Shown here: one piece after another, positions 36,355 to 47,700 of the stretch | How the letters are laid out: each line of letters starts with the position of its first letter | Position numbering within the stretch: position 1 is the first letter of the stretch | Source of the DNA: Aquila chrysaetos chrysaetos | Lineage: Eukaryota > Chordata > Aves > Accipitriformes > Accipitridae | DNA: 64,000 nucleotides | Direction of reading: 5' to 3' | Assembly (NCBI RefSeq): GCF_900496995.4 | Contig: NC_044009.1 | Location: 37,161,505 to 37,225,504 of the forward strand | The notes under the pieces: model-generated | The model's input: only the letters and a program-made list of their open reading frames with translations | Told to the model about the DNA's origin: nothing | Database searches by the model: none | Program-made: the position numbers and the translations under genes

Positions 36355-36500
36355 CCCCCACCATAAAATGTAATTAACAAAACCCTTTAACTACATAAAC
36401 TTCTAAATCAATTAATTATCTTGGCAAGAAAACGTATATGGTTTTAAAATCTCCCTTTAATTAACATAAAGTCAGTTAGGAAGCAGTAGATCTAGGCCAT
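36355..36500. promoter_or_regulatory. AT-rich block with homeodomain-type words, candidate conserved element
   Basis: This block carries several TAATTA/TTAATTAA words (36371, 36410, 36459) spaced over 150 bp in otherwise ordinary DNA. It is a plausible distal element for MARCHF4. The evidence is composition only. Confidence 0.25.
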
Positions 36501-39054
36501 TACTTTGACGTAACAGTCTCTCACTTCACATGCTCCTGAGGCCCTGGGAGAGTGTGTCAACGTAATGCTCAAGCTCCCTTCCAAATGCTATGTCTGGGCC
36601 ACATGCAAGGTCAAGACGTCCCTTTCAGAACAAAGTTTCCATTCTGATGTACTATTGGGGGACCCTCCTTAGAAGCGCAACGGTCAAAAATCAACTCCTG
36701 TTTCCACTGCTGTAAATCCATTAACTTTTCCCACTCACTGCTCTTCCATTTCTCTCTGCTTTCATTGCCGGCAGCACTCCATCTCCGACAGCTCTGCCTT
36801 TAAATCCACACTTATCCTCTTATCTCTGTCTTATCTCTTCCTGAGAGAGCCCTCAGTTCTTTCATAGACAGACACTGTGCTTGTCCTTTGTGCAAAGGTG
36901 TGGGGAGAAGTCACCAAGGAGAGTGATACCTGCCAGTGAAATCTTCGCGCACTTATTAGTGACAGTTGTGAGCTTTCCTGTATTTCTGATGTGCATCAGA
37001 GCATATTCAGGGCAAGAGAGAGAGGCAACACAGTATCTTAACAGGCTGTAGGTTAGCCCAGTGTTTTGTAGCTGATATTTCCAGGCAGATCTGGAAACCT
37101 ACTGACTGCTCCTGCTGTGAAAATGATGTGGAGCTGGTGCATGTGGTGGGTGCTTCTTCAGCACAAGGGAGAAACTAGGATGTCCTCCTATGGTGTTCTT
37201 CACTGTGTGCCTGTCTCTGATCTCCAGTGTCCCCTCCCTTCCCAAGACCCACTATATGCAATGAGGGTCACTTAGGAGACACCTAAAATGGTCTTCTCCT
37301 CATGTCTGGACCTTGGCCTCTGCCAACATGGAAACTCATCTACTACTGATGAAACCAAGATTATCTATCTGGCTTGTAAGTGACTTCACTGCCTGCATTG
37401 TATTTATGCAGTGTGTGTATATTTGCCTGCTGATCCAGAAACAAGCTGCTGTAGCTGAGGAAGTTATCTGGGCAGCCTAAGATGTTAAATCCTAAAATAC
37501 GGATTTGTAAGAATTTGGGGAAACAGTCTCAAATGTTCAAAATGTTTATTATACTGAAGCAGAGTTGTAGCTCAAGAGGAATCTCAGCTCAGCACAGGAT
37601 TCACAGGATTCATGTCCTGGACATCCTGGCATGGGGTCACCCCACATGACACCTTTGTGCCACGAATGGGTCCTCCTGAGGACAGATATTCAGTCTTCCC
37701 ATACAAAGCTGCTCCTGTTTCCTTAAGCTGAGTATGGCAGTGTTGTGCCACAGTATAATCATGATGGTCCTAAGGGGAATATCATCAGTGTTACTGTGTC
37801 AGATCATGAATCCTGGTAGCTAAGCAAATGCCTGATGACATGCTAGATCCTCTCATTTCACCTTGATTTGGAGAGCACAGCATATCTCTCAGGATCAGCC
37901 CCTAATGGGCTTGTTTAACAACATTGTTTTCCTCTAAATCCCATGTCAGACAAGTGAGAGCTAGTTCTAGGACTGTTGCATGTCGCTAAAATAACATACA
38001 TCCGAGAATGCAATTAGAGACTTGAAACAAATTTTACTTGACTCAGGAGAGTAGTGGAAATATCCAAGGGACCTGTGATTATATACTTTCTCTCTTTTTT
38101 TTTTTTAATGTCTAAATTCCAGGTCCTTTTAGGTTTGGTATTTCATGACAATTACTACATTCCTGGATAGTTAAAACTACTCAGCATTTGGCTAAATGCC
38201 TTCTGAAGATATCCTGAAATGCACCATCTATTGCAGCTGCTCTATTCAAGTCACAGTTCTGACTAGTCACCCAAGGGGACAAGGAATTCCTTTTGTAGGA
38301 GTTAGTGTAGGACTTGTTACCAGGAAAGCTCTATGTTTGCGGTTGTCTAGTCCTGAAGAGAAGTGCTGTGGCTTTGCAAGTTTGAATTTGAAATCCAAAT
38401 CCTAAAGGAGGAAAGGTGGGGGCTGTCTTCATCAGCAATTGTATCGTCTCTCTCACACACTCCTGCACATTGACTGGCCTCAGGACTGCTTGTAGAGAAA
38501 GCTCAGTAAAACAAAGACCTAGATTTCTTCCTAAACCCATGGAAAAAGATGTGCAGTTGTACTTCTTTGCTTGGGCACCTGTTGTGGGACATGCCTGATT
38601 TTTCAAAAAAGAACAATTCCTTCTCTTCCCTTAGCAGAGAGCAAGCTGCCATGGAAGCAGAAAAATTTGCTGTGTATCAACTCAGAGGCAGACCATGATC
38701 CTCGCAGGAAGAGAGTGAGTGGAAGTTCAGTCCCTGCTTGGTGAGAAAGCAATAGCACAGGGACTCCCTGTGTGCAGAGTAACGTGCTTTTTGCTCCAGC
38801 CCAAGGCAGCAGATATACCAAGGCACAGCACTCCAGAAATTATTTCTGATCTCCTTTGATCATTCCAATCAATACATGGATTATTTCTGGATGCTTGGGG
38901 GATGCATAACCCCCACCTGCTGATCCCGGCTTCCCAGCAGCAGCGTCCTTTGCATCGGTACATTTGCAACTGCCCAGAAAGAAAGAAAGACCAAAGAAAA
39001 TGTGACAGAGCTCCCTCCAGCCCCTGGCTGTGTCTGCCCACAAGCTTCGTCAAC

Positions 39055-39312
39055 TGAGTTATGGTAATTACATCACTTGAGATTTATTTAATATCTCCAT
39101 CCGGGAAAAAGAACCAGGAAGTCTGGCTGTGACAAGCAATCAGAGGGTACTCAGCTGATGAGCAGCTCCCCATCACTGAGAGAGCAGTAGGAACCTTCAA
39201 TGGATTGGATTTAAGTAATGGTTTGCCAGAGGGATGAGGCCCACGCCATGGCAATCAAAGCTCCTCTGCACCATTAAGGAGCTGTAAGTGGAGCAGGAGG
39301 CGCAGTGCAGCT
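39055..39312. promoter_or_regulatory. Candidate conserved non-coding element
   Basis: The block holds GGTAATTACATCA, ATTTAAGTAATGG, CACCATTAAGGAG, CAATCAAAG (SOX/TCF-like) and TGTAAGTGGAG (NKX2-like) within about 250 bp. The text has the unbroken, repeat-free look of vertebrate conserved enhancers. No alignment was run. Confidence 0.25.
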
Positions 39313-40349
39313 ATTGATCAAGTAGGTGGGCATGAAAATGGGTTTAGGTAACTGTTTACTTCCTGAGAGATGGAAAACACAAAGGGATGTTCCTCTGGCA
39401 CCTTTCTGGCTCTCTGATCCTGGCTGTCCACATCAGCATTTATATTGTCTGTCTCTTACATACTCATGCACAATGACCGGTATGCTGTGTTCAAGCTGTT
39501 CGGCAGCAGTCCACGCAGAGCTTTCCTGCTTGCCTTCTTACTACCTCTGCCATTTTTTAAATCTCTGACCTAACAATATTTAAAAAAAAAAAAAGATTTC
39601 TGATACCATTTTATATCAAACCACTACACAGGCAGATCAAGTATTGCTGCAGCTCCAGCCACCCTCTTTCTTCCTTCTTCCACCCCCTCTGCACTGAGCA
39701 ATGGCTTGTACAGAGAGATGAAGAGGAGACACATAAACAGCAATACTTTTTTCCTCCTGGTTGAGGTGGTAGCTAAGGGCCAACGGGACCACACTTTGTT
39801 CTAGAAGACCAGAGTTAGAATATCTGCCGTGAGAATGACCTGCAGCCTGACACCTGAGTCCATCCTGAGGCAGGATCTACAATAAACAGGCATGCAGGTC
39901 TGCGCTGAGATGCCTGGGCATTTCCCCTTCTGATTTCCCAGTCAGTAGCTCAGGAACCAGTTCTCCACTCTCAGCTGATGGATTCATGGTTTTTTTCTTC
40001 CTCTTTCTGTACCTGAGGAGGGCAGGTGTAGTGTGTGCCAGAGCTGATGCCTCCCGTATGTTTCCTATGTTAACCGCATGACTATTAGTGGGCTCAAGAG
40101 ACACACCATCAGAACTCCCAGAGACAGGCCCTTCTGCAAAACAAGAAGGTATTGCCCATCATTTGCTACACATTGCTTCCTGTGGAGCAAAGTTTGGAAG
40201 GCTGCATCAGCCTCCTGACAGCCCCCTGCTCTCACTGGGATCTCACCAAAGTGTCATGGGCCAGCTCTTTCCAGTGCGAGCATTTTAAGCAAGGCACCTT
40301 GATCCATACCGAGGGACCTGAATGCAGCATCCAAGTGTGAAAACATTGG

Positions 40350-40410
40350 CCGCTGTCCCATTTACCAAAAGAGGAATAATAGTACCCATACTCACCTCTG
40401 GGAAGCATAT
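40350..40410 (+). repeat. MIR-like SINE fragment
   Basis: CCCATTTACCAAAAGAGG, AATAATAGTACCCATACTCA and CCTC follow the MIR order (CATCTGTAAAATGGGGATAATAATAGTACCTACCTC). Confidence 0.55.
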
Positions 40411-40789
40411 GGAGCACCTCCGATTTATTATTTGTTTTATTTATTTTGTCACATTTATCAGCCATTCAACACTCTGGGCACACAGCCCATACATTAAAAC
40501 CCAGAGTATAATACAAAGATCTCCTCTACCCTGAGCATATCCTTTCTGTAAAACCAGGCATGGGCAGGAGGGAAGGATGAAAGATGCTTTACACAAGCAA
40601 AGAATGACAACAATATATTTTTCTCCAATTCTGTTATTGATGGAACCATTCTAAAAATGTTGGCGACATCAAGACAAGAAGATGAGGGCAATAAAAAGCA
40701 GGGGGGGTGGAAAGCCATCCTGGAGCATGGGCAGAGAGACTCAGCCTCTAGCCAGCCTGTCTCATGCTCAGGAAGTCCCTAAAATGCTT

Positions 40790-41190
40790 TTTCCATTATT
40801 ATTTCTCTAATGACCCCATTAAACACATGTGAAATTCTGAGAAGCCTAAAATATGTTGTAGAGAGCCACACTGGCAAATCTGCCCAGCTTTTCTGAGAAA
40901 CGGCAGGCTGCAGTGATGAATGTTTTAGCTTTAGAGCATCCCGATGTGTAATTTATTTGCTCGAAATTAATTGCATGTGCTGGTTTCATTTTCCTGTAGC
41001 GAATAATCAGTTTTGCTCCCTTTTTAATTAGGTAACAACACAGATTCCTCTGCTGATCATGGCACAGTGGTTTATGCATGTCACGTCTTATTCTAAGAGA
41101 GACAATTTCAAATCGTTGTCTAGGGCCCAGCACAACTTTCGAGTGACATTAGATTGTCTATCAGCTGTAACTCCTGGGTCACTGCCAATG
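40790..41190. promoter_or_regulatory. Candidate conserved non-coding element
   Basis: A 400-bp repeat-free block is dense in developmental factor words: TAATTTATTTGC, AAATTAATTGCATG (POU/homeodomain), TAATCAGTTTTG, TTTTTAATTAGG and ATTATTATTTCTCTAATGAC. It lies about 3 kb upstream of the MARCHF4 CpG island. Confidence 0.35.
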
Positions 41191-42059
41191 AAGACCTCAT
41201 GCACAAGACTGGCTAGAGAACCCAGCCTGGGCACTGGTGCATGCTATATCTTACTGAAGTAGGAGTTTGAGGAAACCCTATGGAGAAAGCAAATTAAGGA
41301 GCCTGAAATTTCAATGGCATTGACATGATGTCAGACCCAGGCCCAGCTCTGTGTCACCAAAAGGTGTGTCCTATCTGGCAGGTGTTCAGTGGTCCCTGAG
41401 CTGAGACATTGCACTGCCATTAGCCGGACTGCATAGACTAGAAGCCTTCAGATCATCTGTATCATTAATACTTCAGGTCCACATCAGCACCTTTGTCAGC
41501 TGTTCCAGCTGGGGTGGCAAAGACAAAGTCCTAGGGGAGAGCTCACTTTCCCCTTGTATTTGGAGGCTGGAAGGGGCTGCATGGACACACATAGCAGGAC
41601 AATGTGGAGAAAGCCACCCCTGCTGATGTTTGCAGAGAAAAGCTAATGGACTCCAGCAGCTGCTACTTAAAATTTTCAGATAGGCTGAAGAGTGTAAGGA
41701 CTATCAGCTTTGGCTGCCATTGGTTACTTTAGCAAATCTCTAATTAAGCAATAGTGTTCAGTCATATTTACCCTTCACTGGGCTACAAGGAACCCATATT
41801 TCTACTGAAACACATGCTACTGAAACAAAACAATTCTATCAGTGAGCAAACACTGCTGGAGTGAAATGAAAAAATATTGATTATCATAGCTATTAAACCA
41901 TGAAATCCTCTGCAGCTAATTAATCTGGTAGGGGAAAGTTTGTTAGTGGGATTTCGGCTTCCTGCTGGGAACCTGTAAAGCAGGCACCATTGCCCGAGAA
42001 ATCACGAAACACTCGATCGCTACCACCTGCCCCTGAAAGTTTCCTCCTTTCATAGGTCC

Positions 42060-42480
42060 CCGCAACGGCTGGTGGGAGGTAAAACCGGCCTGAAAACACG
42101 CCGGAGCGCAGAGCTTTCGCCTTCAGCAGGCTGCGGAGCCTGGCTGCCTTCCGGCTCCTCTGAGGCGGCGGGGCCGCCTCCGGCAGTGCCCGCGCTCGGC
42201 AGGGCCGGCGGCGGGCCCCCACCCCGGGCCTGCCCGGCGGCGGAGGGCGGCAGGCCGGGGGCGCGCAGCGCAGCGCGGAGCAGAGCGGAGCAGCGCGGAG
42301 CCGCCGCGCCGCGCCCCGCCCGCGCCCGCGCCCGCCGGAGCTGTCCGCGGCTCGTGGTGCTGAAGCCGCAGCGGCCGCCCAGCCCCTTCCCCCGCCCCTC
42401 CTCCCTTCCTCCCCGGCGTGGGCTCTTGCAGGCAGCCGGCAGCCCGGGGCATCAAAGCTCGGGGAGGGCCCCATTTCTCC
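42060..42480. promoter_or_regulatory. CpG island upstream of MARCHF4 (distal block)
   Basis: This block is extremely G+C- and CpG-rich, with CCGCCC/GGGCGG SP-type words throughout. It ends abruptly at a 20-base C run and a 34-base T run. Long open frames on both strands here reflect the lack of A/T stops, not coding. It probably forms part of the MARCHF4 promoter region. Confidence 0.65.
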
Positions 42481-42490
42481 CTTTGATTCT

Positions 42491-42521
42491 CCCCCCCCCC
42501 CCCCCCCCCCGCCTTTTTGCT

Positions 42522-42557
<36 letters not shown>
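42491..42557 (+). repeat. C20 run followed by T34 run
   Basis: An uninterrupted C run (42491-42510), a 13-base spacer and an uninterrupted T run (42524-42557) form a 67-base pyrimidine tract at the edge of the CpG island. Confidence 0.95.
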
Positions 42558-42560
<3 letters not shown>

Positions 42561-43331
42561 GCCGGGGGAGGGAGGAGAGCGCGGCCACGTTACACCCCTC
42601 CCTTCCTGCAAATCCCCGCTTGCACTGCAAACAATCTGCCTTCCCCATTGCATCCAAGGGAGATAGCAACAGCAACATCATCACGGCAAGCCGGATGGGA
42701 GAGAGGAGAGGAGGCTGCTGCTGAGGGAGAAAGGCACACACGCACACACCAGCTCGATGTTGTCAAAGCGGTAGGAGCCGCACGAAAAATAAGCCATGCT
42801 GCCCCATGTGTCTGGCGCATTGTGCTCCATCCGAGCCTTTTAGGAGGAAGAAGAGAATTATCTGCTCCGATTTTTTTTTTTCCTGCCAGCGAGAGTGCGA
42901 CAGACTTGCAATGGTTGAATGTCAATGCCTGTGAGAGAGAACAACAGTCAGAGGAGGAGGAGGACAGAAGGGGAGGAAAATGAAGGTGGGGACGGTGGTG
43001 GAGAGAAAGAAGGAGCCTCGTCCAATGCATCAAAAGGAGGTCCCTGCAATTGCTGATAGAGCCCTGGCCGCCTCGCCATCCACAATGGTCTGTACAAGCT
43101 GCCAATGCGTTTGATGACGTTCCTGTTTTGTGAAAGGAGGAAAGGAAACGTGACCATGTAAGATCCACGTTTCCCCGGTCAATTACATGCGAAGAATAGA
43201 TCCGATTTCGACGGGTTTTTTTTGGTCCAGAGTGGTAACAGCTTAGGGAATAATACAGCCACCTTCCCTCACCAATTTCGCTCTGATTTTTTTGGTGTGG
43301 TCCAGACAGCTGCTGGAATAGAGAAGGTCAG

Positions 43332-43383
43332 AATATATAAATATATATAAAATATATATATTATATATATAAAAATATATTTA
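43332..43383 (+). repeat. TA-rich simple tract
   Basis: Imperfect (TA)n with A interruptions, including TATATAAA-like words. This could be a TATA-like promoter feature or simply a microsatellite. Confidence 0.8.
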
Positions 43384-44092
43384 TCTCAGTACATCTGGGA
43401 TTAAGCTCATTGAATGCTAATTATTTCTTTCAGGACTTTTAATATTTACAATGAAATCTTTTAAAGGCAACGGGGAAATCTGAAGCCACCTGGGAGTACA
43501 GTGTTGGAAACGTAGGGTGTTTTCCCACAAACAATGTGAAGGTCTTTTTTGACAAAGAGGCAATTTTGATAATAACAACAGCTACCAATTTTGCATTTTA
43601 ATAGCCAGACCGGCTGCTATTTTGTCTGGGTGCACACCGGGTCTCGTGCGATCGGGTTTTATTTTTTAATTGAAAAAAAAATTATTAAAAAATAGAAGAA
43701 AAAGGAAAATTACTTGAGATGCCAAATACTGTCGAGAGAACCATATTCTCCCTCCTCCCCACACCCACCGGAGACGTGGACCCTTCTTTTTTACAGGCTT
43801 AGGAGTTGCGAGAGCCGATCAGGGGCTTTCTCCCGAGCCCGCCGCCCGCGCCCCCGGACCCTCGGGCGTGGGAGATTTATTTCCTCCTCCCGCTGATTTC
43901 TACACAAACTTGTGGAGGGGGGTTAAGAATCCCCCAGGAGCGCAGAGTCGGGTTTGGTTTGGGGTTTTTTTTGTGGTTTCTTTTTTGTTTTTCTTTTAAT
44001 TGTCATCCTCGCCGGCTTTCAGCGGGCTGCCGGGGATTTCGCCCCCTCGCCCTCCGGCTCTGCTTTTGTCCTTTCCCCGCCGGCCAGCGCAG

Positions 44093-44116
44093 CCCCCCCC
44101 CCCCCCCCCCCCCCCC
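44093..44116 (+). repeat. C24 run just upstream of the MARCHF4 ATG
   Basis: An uninterrupted run of 24 C ends 99 bases before the ATG at 44216. It is G-rich on the template strand. Confidence 0.95.
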
Positions 44117-44215
44117 AACAGGCACTGAGGCCGCAGCGGAGCCCCCCCGGCCGCGGGGCGCCCGGCTCCTGCCCTTTTCTTTCCCACCCCGTCCCCGCCT
44201 GCCAAGGAAAGGCAC

Positions 44216-44711
44216 ATGTTAATACCACCCGGCGCGGTCATTTTCTGCTACTGCTGCTGCGGGCTCCTCCGTCCGAGACAGATGTTGCGAAACCAAGGCC
44301 TCCTCAAGTGCCGCTGCCGCATGCTCTTCAATGACCTGAAGGTCTTCCTGCTGCGGAGACCCCCCGCGCCGCCGCCGCCCTCCCCGCCGCCGCCGCTCCC
44401 CATGCCCGGCGGCGCAGAGGGCGGCGGCGGCGGGCGGCCCGGCGGGGGCCGCACCGACCGGGGGGCGCGGGCCCGGCTGGCGGGCGGCGGCGGCGGCGGG
44501 CGGCGGCGGCGGCGGCGGCGGCGGAGCGGGCAGCCCGGCCGCCGAGGAGTGGGGCAGCCCCGCCGGGGAGCCGCCCGCCTCCCTGCCCAGCAGCACCTCC
44601 TCGGATGACTTCGGCAAGGGCAAGGCCGAGGACCGCTACTCGCTGGGCAGCAGCGTCGACAGCGGCATCCGCACCCCGCTCTGCAGGATCTGCTTCCAGG
44701 GGCCCGAGCAG
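44216..44711 (+). CDS. MARCHF4: MARCHF4 (MARCH4) coding exon 1, with a one-base frame break in a GGC run
   Basis: MARCHF4 is a Golgi-membrane E3 ubiquitin ligase of the RING-CH family that lowers surface levels of proteins such as MHC I and CD4 when overexpressed. The exon starts MLIPPGAVIFCYCCCGLL, then conserved QGLLKCRCRMLFNDLKVFLL, then a Pro/Gly-rich linker. From 44523 the frame one base later reads AEEWGSPAGEPPASLPSSTS, SDDFGKGKAEDRYSLGSS and TPLCRICFQGPEQ. This ends at the donor CAG|gtgagc in phase 0, as in human. CRIC supplies the first two zinc ligands of the RING-CH. The 5' frame instead runs to a stop at 44608. One extra G at 44498-44500 explains the break: 496 bases is 165 codons plus one. 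The remaining exons lie right of the window. Confidence 0.9.
44480..44523 (+). repeat. GGC trinucleotide tract inside MARCHF4 exon 1
   Basis: This is a near-perfect GGC repeat coding poly-Gly, with one GGG interruption at 44498-44500 that shifts the frame. Such tracts vary in length and are prone to assembly error. Confidence 0.9.
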
Positions 44712-47700
44712 GTGAGCCCGCGGAGGGCGGTGGGCGCCGGGGCGGGGGGTCGGCGACGGGCCGCGGCGGGAGCCCGGCTCGCCCGATGGCAGCAGTGCTC
44801 CAGCCTGCGGGAACTGGGGCCTGCTGCTGGCCGGCGTCTCCCCTGTGCCCGGAACGGGACCCCAAAGCCCGAGGGGCTCTGCCCTCTGCCCGGGCCCTGG
44901 GCTCCAGGATTTTGCGCCTCGGTGGTGTTTCCCGGGGAAATGTGGGGTGGAGGCCTGCTCCGTCCCTCTCTGCCGGCTGGCAGCCTTGCCCCGGGCACCC
45001 GTGCCCGGCCTCAGAGCCGTGCAGCTGTGGCGGGGCAGGGACCCGCGGACCCCTTCGTGGAGCATAGCGCATCTGGGCGAGGGGGGCTTTTTGTTGCCTC
45101 GTGGGTACCCAGTTGCGATGATCCCAGAAGTGATGCAAAGGATGCGTTTAATGTGCTGTTTGCTTGTAAAAATACAACTTCAGTCTGTATAAACACGTGG
45201 CAGGAGGCAGCCCCACCTCATCGGTGGTTCCCAGGGGACGGCTAGTAAGAGCTCTGCGGGTTTGCCACCGCTCCCATGCTCCCAGTTGCACTAGCTAGAG
45301 GAGGAAAACCGCTGGTTACAATTGTACCTGCTGGAGCTGCATCTGTGAGATAGTCCTTGGTACAGACCGAGGTTAGGCCAGGGAAGTTTCCCGCCACCAC
45401 ACAGGAGAATGAAACAAACGCAACCTCGCTAGAAGATAAGGTGCCACCCTGGGGCATTATTCTCCCTATTTAATGACAATTAAAAGCAGTTCAGGTATTT
45501 TCAGGCTGGCAACTCCCTTACGGTGATATACACAGCAACATTTGTAGCTAACGTGACACAGCTGCAGGCGGCAAGGAAAGCTGCAGACCTCTGCTTGTGG
45601 GATCAAGCCCGGATATGCAGATATCCTTTATTACTCGGGGTAGTCCTGTTACCTGTGATAATAAGGGATCCTTGCACGAGAAAGGGTTGTGAGGTTCGAC
45701 TTGGCTGATACCCATTTCCATTTTAGGCAGAGATCCTGGCACGAAAGACGATATGTTGAAATCTTGAGCAAAACGGGTTTTGCCCCATGTTGTCTTTCCC
45801 CTTCATGGACCTGTGTGCTCTGCTGAGGAGAGCCAGTGCTCATCTGAGAGTGGCCACGCTCTGGCAGATGTCCCGCCTGTCCCAAGGCTGCCCACGTCTG
45901 TAATGCAGTGATCGTGCCTTCCCTTGTGTCGGTCCGAGGATGGTGGTGATGGGGGCGGGGAGGTGGGGAATGGGCTCCCATTCTTCTTTGGGAGAAGCAG
46001 GGCCTGCCACCAACTCATCTAAATACCCACAGCCCTGCTGGATGTGTCATACCAAGGGTCTCATAGATCAGAGCTGGGTGCTCAATGGACTGTAGCCTTC
46101 TCTAATGGTTTATGCAGCTGACTGATAGCTGTGAGACACAATTTTCACCACAGGCTTTTAGATTGGGGGTGGGGGAAATCATTCTTTTTTGGAGATGCTG
46201 TATGCCTTCCTCACTTGACTGTCTCCTCCCTGTCTTTTCTAAAAGTTGGAAGTCATGCAACTCTCTCCCTGGGAATTTGCATTATTCCACATTTCTAGTA
46301 CTCTTCCCTGGCTTGCCATTCTGTCTGTGTACACGAGACGTAGTGCCTGCAAGATTGGCTTACGTGTGTGAGAAAATAGAGCCTAAGCAGAAATAAAATA
46401 GAGGTAACTTGCTTCCTTGGAGAACATTAATGCTCGAAAATAATTGGATGCTAATTTTCACACTGAAAACCTGTGTAGGTTGCATTGTAACAGTGAGACT
46501 ATTTGCTGACCATCTGCCAGCCTACCTGAGTGAGAAGCTGAGCAGACGTGACTGGCATCTAATAGAGTTTCACCAGGATTTCTCTTTTTTGCTTCTCACA
46601 GTTTCTGACCAATATAATAAGACACTTACAGCTGGATTCTGCCACTCATCCTTGAGCAGTACCTTATTCCACAAATAATTTTTTCATCACCAGCATGGCT
46701 TGAGGAGTAACTGAAACCCTTTGCCCCGCAGCAGCTGGGAAGCACAAGTCATTATGGAGGCCCAAATCGTGGGGTTTTAAAGCACAGCCAGATCCTGACA
46801 CAGCTTCCTAGAAGTACGGTTCAGAATAACTTAGAGCTGAATCAGTGCAGCTGATGTCAAGACCCGCAGTTTGGTTTATTTGGCCCTTACGTCAATAAAA
46901 CTCCAACAGGGCTAAATCCCAAATTCCATGTTCTTTTTTATTATGGTGGTTATTACCGGTTTAGCCTTTATTTCCCATTCGTTTTCCAACTCAACAGCTG
47001 AGCAAAGACCCTTCATGTTTTGGACCCTCACAACTATAAAAGTCATAGATGCACATTATTCTATACCACCCCTGCCAAGATCATCATGAAAATTTATCCA
47101 CTTGGAAACAAAATGTAATTGCTAGTTCTTTACTCTGTGGATTAATAACAATGAGAGATATAAACAGTGTTTTATTTACCTGTCAAAAACATCTGAAACT
47201 GCTGCAGCTGTGGGCAAATTTGCAGGGCTGCATCATGGTACCAAGAACAAAAGCCTTCATTATAAATTGACTGTTAGGCGCTCTAAGCTTGTTTACCCAG
47301 ATAAAATGACAGCGAGTCTCCAAAAGATGTTTTAATCCTGTTTTGATTTAAAAAAAAAAAAAAAATTACAACAGCCAAAAAGGTTTCTTACTAATCTGGC
47401 TTTGCAAGTAGGTTTTATTTAATATCTAATGCAAAACAAAATCAGTAGGGATTTTCACTTTAAATTTATGATTGCCCTACACGCATGATACTTCAGGCTA
47501 CTGAATTGCTTATATCTTAAGCTCCTCATGTTTGTTTGTGGCTCTTATGGGTAAGCTGATTCTTTCATTTAAAAATGTGCTGAGGACCGTAGGAAGGAGT
47601 AAAGCTCGTTATTGTAAAACTGTTCTGATCCTTGCATGTTACTCGAGAGAAACCAGTGGTGCGGACGAGAAAGATGGCCAGGTGATCACAGCATCTGGAC

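Larger units (their letters stand above)
33075..42059. other. Intergenic region upstream of MARCHF4
   Basis: No exon was supported. It holds a (CA)10 run at 34045-34064, MIR-like scraps near 35747-35800 and 40350-40410, and AT-rich stretches with TAATTA-type words described separately. The rest is unique. Confidence 0.55.
42558..44215 (+). other. Probable promoter-proximal region and 5' leader of MARCHF4
   Basis: Between the distal CpG block and the MARCHF4 ATG lies 1.65 kb of mostly repeat-free sequence. It contains a TA-rich tract (43332-43383), a run of AT-rich DNA and a second CpG island from about 43800. I cannot place the transcription start. A long untranslated leader within this interval is plausible. 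No supported coding frame was seen. Confidence 0.45.
43800..45070. promoter_or_regulatory. CpG island over MARCHF4 exon 1
   Basis: Dense CpG and G+C run from the leader through coding exon 1 into intron 1. The island includes a 24-base C run (44093-44116) and a GGC repeat tract (44480-44523). CpG islands over first exons are usual for this gene class. Confidence 0.8.

Noticed and set aside
42072..42983. 303-codon plus-strand open frame and overlapping 176-192-codon minus-strand frames
   Set aside because: They lie in the CpG island and cross C and T homopolymers. The translations are Pro/Arg/Ala-rich and change character with base composition, and no family motif or splice context appears.
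44248..45138. 296-, 245- and 134-codon minus-strand frames over MARCHF4 exon 1
   Set aside because: They are antisense shadows of the GC-rich exon and island. The conserved MARCHF4 text is on the plus strand.
44712..45245. 177-codon plus-strand frame running on from the MARCHF4 exon
   Set aside because: It lies beyond the gtgagc donor in intron 1 and lacks the expected RING-CH continuation. It stays open only because of high G+C.
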